The position numbers and the translations under genes were made by a program. From Candidatus Poribacteria bacterium (lineage in GTDB: Bacteria > Poribacteria > WGA-4E > PCPOR2b), in the NCBI GenBank assembly GCA_022822785.1, contig JAJEAL010000129.1, positions 1-40,818 on the forward strand: a DNA stretch of 40,818 nucleotides, written 5' to 3'. The notes beneath the pieces were generated by a model. The model saw only the letters and a program-made list of their open reading frames with translations. It did no database searches and had not been told where the DNA came from. Shown here piece by piece: positions 1-9,264 of the stretch. The stretch's first letter is position 1; every line of letters starts with the position of its first letter.

Positions 1-71
1 GCTCAAAAAAAGAACCGTCTACACCGACTTATTGTGCCTTTTTACTGCAATTATCATCTGGAGCATGTATA

Positions 72-2348
72 ATGCCTAAATCATTGGTTGTTGTTGAGTC
101 TCCGGCGAAGGCGAAGACAATCAACAAGTTTCTTGGTCGCAATTATATTGTACGTTCGTCAGTCGGGCATATCCGCGATTTGCCCGCAAAGAAGCTCGCT
201 GTGGACGTCGAAAACGGATTTACCCCGGAATATATCACGATTCGAGGCAAAGCAAAAGTTATCAAAGAAATCCAAGCAGAGGCAAAGAAGACGGACGCAA
301 TTTACCTCGCTGCCGACCCGGACCGAGAAGGGGAGGCAATCTGTTGGCACATCGCGGAAACACTCAAAAACGTGAAAAAGCCAATCTACCGGGTGACCTA
401 TAACGAAATTACCGAAAGTGCAATCCGGGCGGCGATGGAGGAACCCAGTCAGATTGACCAACGACTTGTCGATTCTCAGCAGGCGCGGCGCGTTCTAGAC
501 CGGTTGGTTGGCTATCAAATCAGCCCAATCTTATGGCGTAGTGTGAAACCGGGGTTGAGTGCAGGACGGGTCCAATCCGTTGCAGTGCGACTTATCTGTG
601 AGCGTGAAGCGGAGATTGAAGCCTTTGTGCCCCAAGAATATTGGACCATTACCGCCAATCTGTTAGGAAAAAATCCACCGGCGTTTGACGCAAAGCTGCT
701 TCAAATCGGATCGGAGAAGGGAAGCATCAGCACCTACGGTTTCCCAATTGATGAAGCACGTGCAAAAACAATCATCGAAGATGCAAAGACGAAACCGTTC
801 ATCGTCAAAGACATCAGGAAGCGAGAGCGTAAGCGGCGACCTGTTCCCCCATTCATAACAAGCACGCTACAACAGGAAGCTGCACGCAAGCTCCGGTTCA
901 CTGCCAAGCGCACCATGTCCGTTGCTCAACAACTCTATGAAGGATTATCCGTCGGGGCAGCGGGTGCCGTCGGTTTAATTACTTACATGCGAACGGACTC
1001 AACGCGAATTGCAGATGAGGCGCTTACAGAGGCACGGGGATACATAAAGAAGACTTTCGGAACGGACTACCTACCGAGAAATGCCATACGTTATCGGAGC
1101 AAGGGCGGCGCACAGGACGCGCATGAAGCAATACGTCCAACCTCAGTCGAAAGAACGCCCCAGGCACTGGAAGCCTATCTTTCTCCTGAACAGCACCGGC
1201 TGTACGATCTGATTTGGAAACGATTTGTCGCTAGCCAGATGAATCCCGCCGTTCTCGATGTAACGACGATTGATATTTCTGCAGAGCAATATCTCTTCCG
1301 TGCCACTGGGTCAATCCTTAAGTTCGATGGGTTCATACGACTCTATCTGGAAGGGCGTGATGATAGCTACATAGCAGCCAATAGCGATAATGAAACCGAT
1401 GTCATCCTGCCTGCAGTGGAAATTGGCGAAAGACTGGATTTACGCAAATTAACACCAAAACAACATCACACTCAGCCACCACCCCGATATACCGAAGCAA
1501 CGCTCGTTAAAGCGCTTGAGGAGAAAGGAATTGGCCGTCCAAGCACCTATGCCGCAATTATCTCGACTATTCAGGGCCGGGAGTACGTCGTCAAAGAAGA
1601 GCGACGTTTTCAACCAACCGATATAGGCAAACTGGTCAACCAACTGTTGATTAAGGGCTTTCCCGATATCCTCGATACGCAGTTTACGGCAAAAATGGAG
1701 GATCAGCTGGATGACATTGCCGAGGGTAAATCAGATTGGGTCGGCGTCTTAAGCGCGTTTTACGAACCGTTTACCCACACTTTAGCAGCCGCACCGGATG
1801 TAATGTATAAAGCGCGTAAAGAGATGGAAGAAGAGTCTGATGAAGTGTGCGAAAAGTGCAACGGCAAAATGATTATCAAGTGGGGCAGATATGGTCGATT
1901 TCTCGGTTGCTCAAACTATCCGGAGTGTCGCAACATCAAAAGTTTAACCGAGGATGACGCCCCTTCCCCCGTAGAGGAACCTACCGATGAGACCTGCGAT
2001 AAATGTGGCAGTCCGATGGTAATCAAAACCAGTCGGGCCGGTGGAAAATTCCTCGCGTGTACAGGATATCCCAAGTGCAAAAATGCAAAGCCTATTAACA
2101 TCGGCGTTGACTGCCCCGAAACTGGCTGCGGCGGATATATCGGCGAGCGCCGTAGCAAACGTGGAAGAGTCTTTTACGGTTGCAGCAACTATCCAAAATG
2201 CAATTTTGTTTCATGGGATAAACCGGTGAACAAGGACTGTCCAGAGTGTCAGGCACCCTTCCTTATCGAAAAGACCACGAAAAAGAAGGGGCATTACCTC
2301 GCCTGCAACAATAGCGCTTGTGACTACACGGAGCCCTCCGCTGATTGA
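72..2348 (+). CDS. topA: DNA topoisomerase I (type IA)
   Basis: Relaxes negatively supercoiled DNA through a transient 5'-phosphotyrosine link. The 758-residue protein has the full bacterial layout. The N-terminal TOPRIM domain carries E9 and the acidic D82-x-D84-x-E86 triad. The catalytic tyrosine is Y305 in GLITYMRTDST. Four C-terminal C4 zinc ribbons run from about residue 593 to 752, each with paired CxxC-like cysteines. The ATG at 72 is preceded by TGGAG at suitable spacing. ftsE follows 63 bases downstream on the same strand, so the two may be co-transcribed. The length and motifs are complete and nothing looks damaged. Identification is from conserved motifs and is essentially certain. 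Confidence 0.98.
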   Translation: MPKSLVVVESPAKAKTINKFLGRNYIVRSSVGHIRDLPAKKLAVDVENGFTPEYITIRGKAKVIKEIQAEAKKTDAIYLAADPDREGEAICWHIAETLKNVKKPIYRVTYNEITESAIRAAMEEPSQIDQRLVDSQQARRVLDRLVGYQISPILWRSVKPGLSAGRVQSVAVRLICEREAEIEAFVPQEYWTITANLLGKNPPAFDAKLLQIGSEKGSISTYGFPIDEARAKTIIEDAKTKPFIVKDIRKRERKRRPVPPFITSTLQQEAARKLRFTAKRTMSVAQQLYEGLSVGAAGAVGLITYMRTDSTRIADEALTEARGYIKKTFGTDYLPRNAIRYRSKGGAQDAHEAIRPTSVERTPQALEAYLSPEQHRLYDLIWKRFVASQMNPAVLDVTTIDISAEQYLFRATGSILKFDGFIRLYLEGRDDSYIAANSDNETDVILPAVEIGERLDLRKLTPKQHHTQPPPRYTEATLVKALEEKGIGRPSTYAAIISTIQGREYVVKEERRFQPTDIGKLVNQLLIKGFPDILDTQFTAKMEDQLDDIAEGKSDWVGVLSAFYEPFTHTLAAAPDVMYKARKEMEEESDEVCEKCNGKMIIKWGRYGRFLGCSNYPECRNIKSLTEDDAPSPVEEPTDETCDKCGSPMVIKTSRAGGKFLACTGYPKCKNAKPINIGVDCPETGCGGYIGERRSKRGRVFYGCSNYPKCNFVSWDKPVNKDCPECQAPFLIEKTTKKKGHYLACNNSACDYTEPSAD

Positions 2349-2372
2349 GGTATCGGAAACCAGATAACCTCA
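2346..2372 (+). terminator. Weak hairpin after topA
   Basis: TGAGGT-ATC pairs with GAT-A-ACCTCA, giving a small bulged hairpin that overlaps the topA stop codon. No T-run follows, so it is not a convincing intrinsic terminator. It could instead be an mRNA 3' structure, or chance. Confidence 0.2.
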
Positions 2373-2411
2373 GTCAATCCTAATCAACAACTTAAAGAGA
2401 TTTAGATTGAA

Positions 2412-3068
2412 ATGATCCAAGTTTACAACGTCTCAATGAGTTATAAGAAGGATATCGAAGTCCTTCATGATATCAATTTCCACGTCAAAAAGGGCGAGTT
2501 TGTTTTTCTCGTCGGCACCAGCGGCGCAGGAAAAACGACAATTCTCCGACTCCTGTATCGGGAACTTATCCCTACCTCAGGGCAAATTATCCTTGCGGGG
2601 AAAAATCTGTCCCAAATTTCACGATCTCAAATACCCTATCTACGGCGAAGAATGGGAGTAATCTTTCAGGATTTTAAGCTGCTGCCGAATAAAACCGTAC
2701 AAGAAAATATTGCACTGGCTATGAAAGTGACAGGTGCCAAGCGCAATAATATTCGTCAGCAGGTCGATCAGCTGCTTCATCAGATGAGCTTGGTCCATCG
2801 AAAAGATGCACTACCAGAGGATATTTCGGGCGGCGAGCAACAACGTGTTGCTATCGCGAGAGCGATGGCAAACGACCCCGTAGTTCTCCTCGCTGACGAG
2901 CCGACAGGGAATTTGGACCCTAAACTATCGCTTGAAATTATGCATCTCTTTGAAAGTTTCAACTTCCGCGGGACAACAGTAATGGTTGCAACTCACGATC
3001 TCTCACTTGTCCAGCAACTCGGAAAGCGTGTGATACGCATTGAAGACGGCAAAAACGTTGAAGCTTGA
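2412..3068 (+). CDS. ftsE: Cell-division ABC ATPase FtsE
   Basis: FtsE is the cytoplasmic ATPase of the FtsEX complex, which controls septal peptidoglycan hydrolases during division. All ABC motifs are intact in 218 residues: Walker A GTSGAGKT at 35-42, Q-loop Q86, signature SGGEQQ at 139-144, Walker B VVLLADE at 157-163 and H-loop H195. The length and the QDFKLLPNKTVQENIA segment fit FtsE better than the related LolD or MacB ATPases. The partner membrane gene ftsX, normally immediately downstream, is not here. The next gene belongs to a flavin oxidoreductase. FtsX may be encoded elsewhere, or the family call may need refinement to another small ABC ATPase. Confidence 0.88.
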   Translation: MIQVYNVSMSYKKDIEVLHDINFHVKKGEFVFLVGTSGAGKTTILRLLYRELIPTSGQIILAGKNLSQISRSQIPYLRRRMGVIFQDFKLLPNKTVQENIALAMKVTGAKRNNIRQQVDQLLHQMSLVHRKDALPEDISGGEQQRVAIARAMANDPVVLLADEPTGNLDPKLSLEIMHLFESFNFRGTTVMVATHDLSLVQQLGKRVIRIEDGKNVEA

Positions 3069-3201
3069 TGGCGGTCGAAGATAAAATACTTCCCGGATTT
3101 GACAGGTAGCTCTCGTGAACTGTTACCCAAGGTATCGCTGCTAGCGGCCCTAAAAACAGCTGTACCACACGCCAAGAGTACGTCCGCAGAAACCAAATTA
3201 C

Positions 3202-3648
3202 ATGGCGTTGAAGTTCTTCAATCCGATAGAAATAAAGATTCTGAATGTTCTAACCGAACGTGTAGTGGGATCGGATATTTATGATAGGTGGAAACGATCG
3301 TATGCCTATAAAGCGTCTACACCGGACTACTCCCCGACACTCACAACTATTGATCGCTTTGTTGCCGGTCTACCACTAAACCTGCAAGTACAACTGCGCC
3401 AAGGGCTTCGCCTATTTCAATGGTGTCCAATTCTATTCATTGGGAAGCTGGGACCATTCACCCATCTGTCGTCACGTGATGCAGACACGTATATTCGATC
3501 TTGGGCGCAAAGCCGTTTCAGGCTACGACGACGACTGTTTCGAGGCTTACGGGATATCATCCTTCTCGGTTATTATAGTCAGGTAGATGCTAACATCGAC
3601 CACGCCGCTGCGGCCCCCCGGAGGAAAGATGACCATCCAGGGACATGA
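3202..3648 (+). CDS. Small accessory subunit of GMC oxidoreductase (putative)
   Basis: A 148-residue basic protein without cofactor motifs. Its start, with F-x-P near residues 6-8 and a leucine-rich first helix, and its centre with a run of R-L-F-x-x-x-P hydrophobic helices resemble the small subunit or N-terminal domain that accompanies membrane-associated GMC oxidoreductases (gluconate 2-dehydrogenase subunit 3-like). The assignment rests on that resemblance and on context. Its last 20 bases overlap the start of the GMC gene in another frame, which suggests translational coupling. No clear ribosome-binding site is visible before the ATG. Its role, perhaps electron transfer, folding or export of the partner, is inferred. 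Confidence 0.55.
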   Translation: MALKFFNPIEIKILNVLTERVVGSDIYDRWKRSYAYKASTPDYSPTLTTIDRFVAGLPLNLQVQLRQGLRLFQWCPILFIGKLGPFTHLSSRDADTYIRSWAQSRFRLRRRLFRGLRDIILLGYYSQVDANIDHAAAAPRRKDDHPGT

Positions 3649-5206
3649 TGTAAGGCAGAATCTCCACGAAACGGTTGATGTCTGTGTGGTTGGGACGGGA
3701 GCCGGCGGCGCTGTGGCTGCTAAAGAACTTGCTCAGGTTGGATTATCGGTAGTCATGCTGGAGGCAGGAGCCGCTCACGATCCAAAGACATTCAGTCGGC
3801 ATATGCCTGACATGTTGCTGCGTCTGTTTTGGGACGCTGGCATGCGAACTACCCACGATGGCTCGGTGCTAATTTCTCAAGGACTGGGCGTAGGCGGTTC
3901 TACTGTCCATAACCTGTGCTATGCGGTGCGTCCCCCTAACCCGATTTTGGAGAACTGGGGAGCCGAGTTTGGGATTCAAGATCTGTCACCGAGGGATTTC
4001 AGTTGGTCCCTCAACAGGGTGGAGGCGACCTTAGGCGTAAAACCGATTCAGGAAAACCAAGTGAACGGGTTGAACCGAATTATTCGGCAAGGTTGTCGCG
4101 CCATGGGCTGGCGTGGGACTGTCCAAAAACATAATCGAGGTCCCTGCCCAGATTGTTCAGCCGACTGTCTGCTTGGCTGCCCCGCTTCTGAACCGGGGCT
4201 TGGGAAACAGAGCATGGCAGTCACCTATATTCCCCAAGCACTAGAAGCGGGAGCCCGCCTTTACACCAATTGTCTTGTCGAAGCTATCAACACAGAACAT
4301 GGCCGGATAGTGGGAGCCACAGCGCGATTTCTGTCTGAGAATATGCAGCAGCCTAGGCACACTGATACGAAGACAAAGGAAAGTCGCGAAGTTTACCAAC
4401 TCACCGTCCACAGCAAGGCGGTGATTCTAGCAGCGGGCGCAGTCAACTCGCCTCAACTCTGGTTGAAAAGTCGCCTGCCCGATCCGGGGAAGCACGCAGG
4501 ACGTAACTTGCATCTCCACCCCGCTATCTTTGTGGGCGGTATTTTCGATCAGGAAATTGATGCCTACCAAGGCATTCCTCAAAGCTTTTACGTCGATCAC
4601 TTTCTGAATATAGCGCGTAATTCCGACAGTGGCTACCTGCTTCTGCCGGCTTTCGGACCTATGGCACTTGTTGCACTCAATATGCCCTCCTTCGGTCAAG
4701 AGCATAGGGATTTAATGCGCTGTTATCGCAGCATCGCTGCACTGCTTGTGCTGCTCCACGACCGCTCTTCAGGACGCGTCGCGTTAGATCGACAAGGACG
4801 ACCTGTAATCCGTTACCGTCTTAGTCGTGCTGATCGAGCGTCATTAGTCGAAGGACTGATACACGGCGCTCAACTTCTTTTTGCTGCCGGCGCGAGGGAA
4901 ATTATACTCCCCTACACGCAACGAACCGCGATCACCCGAGAAAGGGACCTCGACGTGATTCGCCGACGTGGTATCGTCGAGAACGATATTCTAATTGCCT
5001 CCAGCCATCCGCAAGGAACATTGCGGATGGGCAGCGATCCGCGCAAAACTGTTGTGGATTCGTTTGGGGAGGCACACGCTGTCAAGGGACTGTTCGTGGT
5101 CGATGCAAGCCTGTTTCCGACCTCGATTGGGGTGCCGCCAATGTTGACAGTTGCTGCTATGGCAGACCGTATTGCCCGACGACTTGCCGCAAACTGGCCT
5201 CCTTAA
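3629..5206 (+). CDS. GMC-family FAD oxidoreductase
   Basis: Probably oxidises an alcohol or sugar using FAD; the substrate is unknown. In 525 residues it shows the Rossmann FAD motif VVGTGAGG (20-27), the GxGVGGST segment near 86-92, ILAAGAVNSPQ, and the C-terminal SSHPQGT box with the expected catalytic H460. Four cysteines at 173, 176, 180 and 184 form a Cys-rich insert seen in membrane GMC dehydrogenases, some of which hold an Fe-S cluster. The position usually occupied by the second catalytic residue (Asn of GxNP) is proline here (about P503). The ATG at 3629 is chosen over an in-frame ATG at 3587 because GGAGG lies directly upstream. The gene overlaps its small partner by 20 bases. Confidence 0.9.
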   Translation: MTIQGHDVRQNLHETVDVCVVGTGAGGAVAAKELAQVGLSVVMLEAGAAHDPKTFSRHMPDMLLRLFWDAGMRTTHDGSVLISQGLGVGGSTVHNLCYAVRPPNPILENWGAEFGIQDLSPRDFSWSLNRVEATLGVKPIQENQVNGLNRIIRQGCRAMGWRGTVQKHNRGPCPDCSADCLLGCPASEPGLGKQSMAVTYIPQALEAGARLYTNCLVEAINTEHGRIVGATARFLSENMQQPRHTDTKTKESREVYQLTVHSKAVILAAGAVNSPQLWLKSRLPDPGKHAGRNLHLHPAIFVGGIFDQEIDAYQGIPQSFYVDHFLNIARNSDSGYLLLPAFGPMALVALNMPSFGQEHRDLMRCYRSIAALLVLLHDRSSGRVALDRQGRPVIRYRLSRADRASLVEGLIHGAQLLFAAGAREIILPYTQRTAITRERDLDVIRRRGIVENDILIASSHPQGTLRMGSDPRKTVVDSFGEAHAVKGLFVVDASLFPTSIGVPPMLTVAAMADRIARRLAANWPP

Positions 5207-5419
5207 TTATGGTTCAATCAAGCGCCCCACCAATCATATCTCAGAAATGTCCGGACCACAGCAAAGACGAGCCCCTATTGCCGCCCGAAATCACCTATAC
5301 TGGAAAGGCATTGGCTGGATTCATTGATTACAATCAAGCGCATCGGTGTAAAAACTAACCGATTCGGTTTTGGCATACGTGTGGACAAGCGTAACTTTAT
5401 TTCTAGGAACGAGGAGGTT

Positions 5420-6475
5420 ATGATGGAAAAGTTAAAAGTTGGAATTATTGGGTTGGGTGGAATCGCCCGGTCCCATTGTGATGCGATTGCGACATTGGAT
5501 AATGTAGAGGTTGTAGCGGTCGCTGACCTCTTTGAGGAAAAGCGTCGTGAATACATGGACAAATATAATATCCCAAAGGGCTATGAGACTCACACGGAAC
5601 TGCTACAGGACGACGAAGTTGATGCGGTAGCGGTTGTGCTAGGACATCAACTCCATCATCGACTCACTGTGGACTCCTGCAACGCTGGCAAACATGTGTT
5701 GGTGGAGAAGCCGATGGCAATCAGTCTGCAGCAATGTGACGATATGATAGCGGCAGCGGCGGCTAACAATGTTAAGCTGATGGTCGGCTATAGCCAGCAC
5801 TATTACGGCACAAGTGTAAAGGCGAAAGAGATTCTCGATTCAGGTAATCTTGGACCACTCATAACCGCAGTGTGCTACATGTCCAAGAACTGGGGGTATT
5901 CAGGGCGGCGCCCGCAATACCGCAGCCGCTATCACGGCGGTGGTATGTGGTTGACCAATGGTGTTCATGTCGTAGACCGACTCACATGGGTGATGGCATC
6001 GCAAGCCGTGTCGGTCTCTGCGTCTATCGGGGCGCGTGCACACTACCAGGCGAGCGATGATTCTGCCACCGCTTTCATTCGATACAAGAATGGACTGGCT
6101 GGGGTTGCCGTAGCGGTTGGATTTGCTGATGGGGCGCCAGATTTCAGTTGTCAAGTGATTTGCGCCAATGGTACGTTGCGGTTCAGCCAACACGGTGAAA
6201 AGTATGTCAGAGTCGGAAAGGGAGACAAGTGGGAAGATGTGCCATTCGATGATCCGCCGGTTGAAATGCACAACGAGTGGAAATCGTTTGCTGAAGCGAT
6301 CGAAAAGGATATTGAACCACCGACGCATGGAGAATGGGGGCGGCATATTATGGAAATCCTGTTTGCCGCCGAGCAGTCTGCAATCACCGGTCGAGAGGTG
6401 GTGTTAGATAGCGGTCCCGGTTGGACGAACCAGACATCGGGCTCTCCCATCACGATTGATCACGGCTGGGTTTAA
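5420..6475 (+). CDS. Gfo/Idh/MocA-family dehydrogenase
   Basis: NAD(P)-dependent oxidoreductase acting on a sugar, inositol or related polyol; the substrate cannot be read from sequence. The 351-residue protein has the dinucleotide motif GIIGLGGIA (8-16), the EKP signature at 96-98 that marks this family, and a C-terminal domain with the conserved H183 and D186 pair in NGVHVVDR. The start is set at the first of two adjacent ATGs because GGAGG ends four bases upstream. An in-frame ATG at 5324 lacks such a site. It leads the catabolic cluster, with the BNR-repeat gene next on the same strand. Confidence 0.93.
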   Translation: MMEKLKVGIIGLGGIARSHCDAIATLDNVEVVAVADLFEEKRREYMDKYNIPKGYETHTELLQDDEVDAVAVVLGHQLHHRLTVDSCNAGKHVLVEKPMAISLQQCDDMIAAAAANNVKLMVGYSQHYYGTSVKAKEILDSGNLGPLITAVCYMSKNWGYSGRRPQYRSRYHGGGMWLTNGVHVVDRLTWVMASQAVSVSASIGARAHYQASDDSATAFIRYKNGLAGVAVAVGFADGAPDFSCQVICANGTLRFSQHGEKYVRVGKGDKWEDVPFDDPPVEMHNEWKSFAEAIEKDIEPPTHGEWGRHIMEILFAAEQSAITGREVVLDSGPGWTNQTSGSPITIDHGWV

Positions 6476-6550
6476 TAGTAACATGGTAGAAATATCGGAA
6501 TGGACAGATAGGGGCATTCAAATTGCTGCTGAAAGAAATGGAGGCAAGAA

Positions 6551-7822
6551 ATGTCCAATTCAGTACTGCAGCAAACATGGGCACACAGCAATGTGGGTAA
6601 AAGGCTCGTTCTTCTATCGGAGAATGGTTGTGGTCGTGCCACGGCATACGGCGATTGCAACAAAATAATCACGGTTCAGGACAAAACGCACGTCGCATGG
6701 CTCGATACAATTACCGAAGGATTTCGTGTGCGTTCCCGAACACTAGATCGAAAAACGAACCAATGGTCCCCGACATATACCGTCGGTGAGGCGTACGATA
6801 ATCATGGTGGCCCTGCGTTGACGGTGGACAGTTTGGGATACCTTCACATCGTTTACTATCCGCACCATCACCCCTTCCGATATCGTCGCTCGGTTCGTCC
6901 AAATGATGTATCCGAATGGGGAAACGAAATTGAGTTGGGTGAGCGATGTACTTACCCTACAATGGTCTGCGGCGCGGATGACACCCTCTACCTAACAGGC
7001 AGAGAGAATCGAGGATCCGAACCGTGGTATGTGAACCTATACACCAAACCACCCAATGCACCTTGGGGTGAACCTATCACCATTTTCCGAGACGATGAGG
7101 GTGGATATGTTCGCTATCAGGGAGCGTTGGTATGGGGACGAGACCATCGGACGCTGCATATAACCCTCTTGATTTTTGATGAGAATCGGTCATATACCGT
7201 CGGTTATCTCCGTAGCCCTGATAGTGGTAGGACATGGGAACGTGCAGATGGCACACCGGTTTCACTTCCTGCCACCCGCGAAACTGTCACGCTCATTGAC
7301 ACCAAACATAGAGCTTTGCGTTTCGGGTCCATTGCGGTTGACAACGAGAGCACCCCTCATATCTTGTATAGTACCTGTCCTTCCTTTGCTATACCGTCCC
7401 AAGGGTGGGTTGCGTGGCCAGATGGGGCTGGCAGATGGTGCCGCCGCTCACTCTCCGACGAACTTCCCAAGGAATGGGAAGGTTGGAGCCTCGCCATGGA
7501 TGGTGCCCTCCACATCGCGCCGGACGGTCGAATCTTCATCGTGATGGCATTGATGAAGCCAGAAACCGTCAGTGAGGGAAATTGGGCACATAACAGTGCC
7601 GAGATTATTGGGCTGCAAGCTCCGGATATCAATGGCAAGTTTAGCGTTGAGTTACTCTCCAAGCCCAACATGACAATTCCGCATTGGCTTCCAACCTTGG
7701 AACGCCCCACAGGACACAACCGCGTTGACGTCCCTAGTATGATGTATACTGACGGTGTAGCCGGTGAGGGTTGTCACGATATTCTTTCCAACGCGGTTTA
7801 TTGGGTGGATATGAAACCGTAG
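6551..7822 (+). CDS. BNR-repeat protein (BNR_4-like beta-propeller)
   Basis: A 423-residue protein with several segments of the form D-x-x-G-x-x-H-I-x-Y and an SPDSGRTW Asp-box, typical of sialidase-like beta-propellers. The section around residues 84-115 (HGGPALTVDSLGYLHIVYY) closely resembles the BNR_4 family, often found near polysaccharide lyases and sulfatases in marine bacteria. No signal peptide is seen, so it is probably cytoplasmic. Catalytic residues cannot be assigned. It may bind or hydrolyse an oligosaccharide handled by this cluster. The ATG has a good GGAGG upstream. Confidence 0.75.
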   Translation: MSNSVLQQTWAHSNVGKRLVLLSENGCGRATAYGDCNKIITVQDKTHVAWLDTITEGFRVRSRTLDRKTNQWSPTYTVGEAYDNHGGPALTVDSLGYLHIVYYPHHHPFRYRRSVRPNDVSEWGNEIELGERCTYPTMVCGADDTLYLTGRENRGSEPWYVNLYTKPPNAPWGEPITIFRDDEGGYVRYQGALVWGRDHRTLHITLLIFDENRSYTVGYLRSPDSGRTWERADGTPVSLPATRETVTLIDTKHRALRFGSIAVDNESTPHILYSTCPSFAIPSQGWVAWPDGAGRWCRRSLSDELPKEWEGWSLAMDGALHIAPDGRIFIVMALMKPETVSEGNWAHNSAEIIGLQAPDINGKFSVELLSKPNMTIPHWLPTLERPTGHNRVDVPSMMYTDGVAGEGCHDILSNAVYWVDMKP

Positions 7823-7910
7823 TTAGGAGTTACGCAATTCAGCAGGGAACAACGATCGTTGTCCTTACGGGATCCTTGATGGGATACCTGCTGTAGTTGC
7901 CCGTTTCTTA

Positions 7911-7930
7911 ATCCCAATTTATCGGGGAGG
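7911..7930. repeat. Short palindromic repeat, CCCGATTTATCGGG family, copy 1
   Basis: A 20-base palindrome-like element (core ATCCCAATTTATCGGGGA) that abuts the larger palindromic repeat at 7930. Related copies lie at 32351-32368 and 34955-34973, and an inverted variant at 39343-39361. All four are intergenic. Confidence 0.6.
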
Positions 7931-8019
7931 CTCATGTAAAAAGAAAGTGCAAAGCACAACGAGAAACCGAGTTTTTTCTTCAAAACTCGGTTTCTGTTGC
8001 ACGATTTCTTAACATGAGC
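7930..8019. repeat. Palindromic MITE-like repeat, copy A
   Basis: A 90-base imperfect inverted repeat with perfect 8-base ends (GCTCATGT / ACATGAGC). Its centre has a perfect 14-base stem, AGAAACCGAGTTTT at 7962-7975 and its complement at 7982-7995, around a six-base loop. Related elements lie at 11118-11184 (ends only), 26875-26966 and 40793-40818 (centre only, cut by the window). It ends 40 bases before the MFS start codon. Confidence 0.8.
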
Positions 8020-8059
8020 GATTGACTAAATCAAGGAAGGTGATAGTAGGAAATTTACG

Positions 8060-9253
8060 GTGCACAAAAGCGGTCAAAAAAGTATCTATCGAATATTAAC
8101 CCCTATTCTGTTTCTTGCGGGGATTCTCTTTTTCACGTTTCTTTCGCGTGTTGTGTTTTCACCGCTGCTAGTGCTAATTGAGGAAGAGCTTCACCTGTCC
8201 CATGTGGAATCGGGGGGGCTGTTTCTGCTAATCTCTATCGGATTCGCCCCGGTGATGTTGGGGTCAGGTTTCGTCTCCCAACGACTTACACATCGTGGGA
8301 CAATCCTGCTTTCTTCAATAACATGTGGAGTAGCAGTGCTGATTATTGCTTTCAGCCGCTCGCTGATTGGCGTTCAAATCGGCATGGTAGTGCTCGGCAT
8401 GGGATCGGGTCTCTATTTTCCATCGGCGATGGCGACGATGACTCGTTTGGTGGATCCAGAACACTGGGGGAAAGCAATTTCGCTACATGAGGCAGGACCT
8501 ACGTTGGGATATGTCTTGGCGCCCATTGTTGCCGAATTGGGTTTAACTTTTACATCGTGGCGGGGTGTCCTCATAATCGTCGGTATTGCAGGCTTAGTGA
8601 TGGCAGCGACATTCGCGCTATTTGGGCAGGGAGGTAGATTTGCGGGTGAACCGCCACGCTTGGACAACGTCGGACGAATCTTTCACCAACCGTCATTTTG
8701 GATCATCGCTATCCTAATGAGTTTGGCGTGCGGAGCGAGTGTAGGCGTATACTCAATTCTGCCGGTCTATCTTATCAGCGAACAGGGACTAGACCAAGGG
8801 TTTGTGAATACCCTCGTAGGACTCTCGCGGGTATCTGGGCTTGTGGCTGTTTTTCTTGCTGGTTGGTTGGCGGATCGCTTTGGCGCAAAGCAGGTGATGG
8901 GAGGCATTTATACTGCAACTGCTATTCTGACCGGCTTGATGGGCTTCGGTCAAAAGATTATTCTAGTAACTGTGGTATTTCTCCAACCGGCGGTCGTTGC
9001 TGCTTTTTTTCCGGTGGGGTTGTTGGGGTTGGCAAATGTGGGACCGCCCCGCACTCGAAACGTCGCCGTCTCCTTAATGATACCCTTCGTTTACCTATTT
9101 GGTGCCGGGCTCGTCCCCGCTGGCATGGGGTTGATGGGAGAATACTACGGATTTGCGCTTGGCTTTCTTTTGATGGGCGGGCTGCTATTAGCAAGCTTAT
9201 GTCTCCTACTGTTTTTGCGCGACCAACCGGAGCCGGTGCCTAATCTTAGATGA
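8060..9253 (+). CDS. MFS transporter
   Basis: An integral membrane permease of 397 residues with about 12 hydrophobic helices and the basic loops (SQRLTHRG, ADRFGAK) typical of the major facilitator superfamily. The duplicated six-helix layout with a central loop near residues 195-210 is visible. Translation most likely starts at a GTG with TAGG about nine bases upstream. The substrate is not determinable. The neighbouring Gfo/Idh, enolase-superfamily and ROK genes suggest a sugar, sugar acid or carboxylate. The palindromic repeat immediately upstream may lie in its leader. Confidence 0.88.
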   Translation: MHKSGQKSIYRILTPILFLAGILFFTFLSRVVFSPLLVLIEEELHLSHVESGGLFLLISIGFAPVMLGSGFVSQRLTHRGTILLSSITCGVAVLIIAFSRSLIGVQIGMVVLGMGSGLYFPSAMATMTRLVDPEHWGKAISLHEAGPTLGYVLAPIVAELGLTFTSWRGVLIIVGIAGLVMAATFALFGQGGRFAGEPPRLDNVGRIFHQPSFWIIAILMSLACGASVGVYSILPVYLISEQGLDQGFVNTLVGLSRVSGLVAVFLAGWLADRFGAKQVMGGIYTATAILTGLMGFGQKIILVTVVFLQPAVVAAFFPVGLLGLANVGPPRTRNVAVSLMIPFVYLFGAGLVPAGMGLMGEYYGFALGFLLMGGLLLASLCLLLFLRDQPEPVPNLR

Positions 9254-9264
9254 GGTCAAAAGCG

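Noticed and set aside
5324-5419. Upstream extension of the Gfo/Idh protein
   Set aside because: No homology-like sequence and no ribosome site; GGAGG supports the start at 5420.
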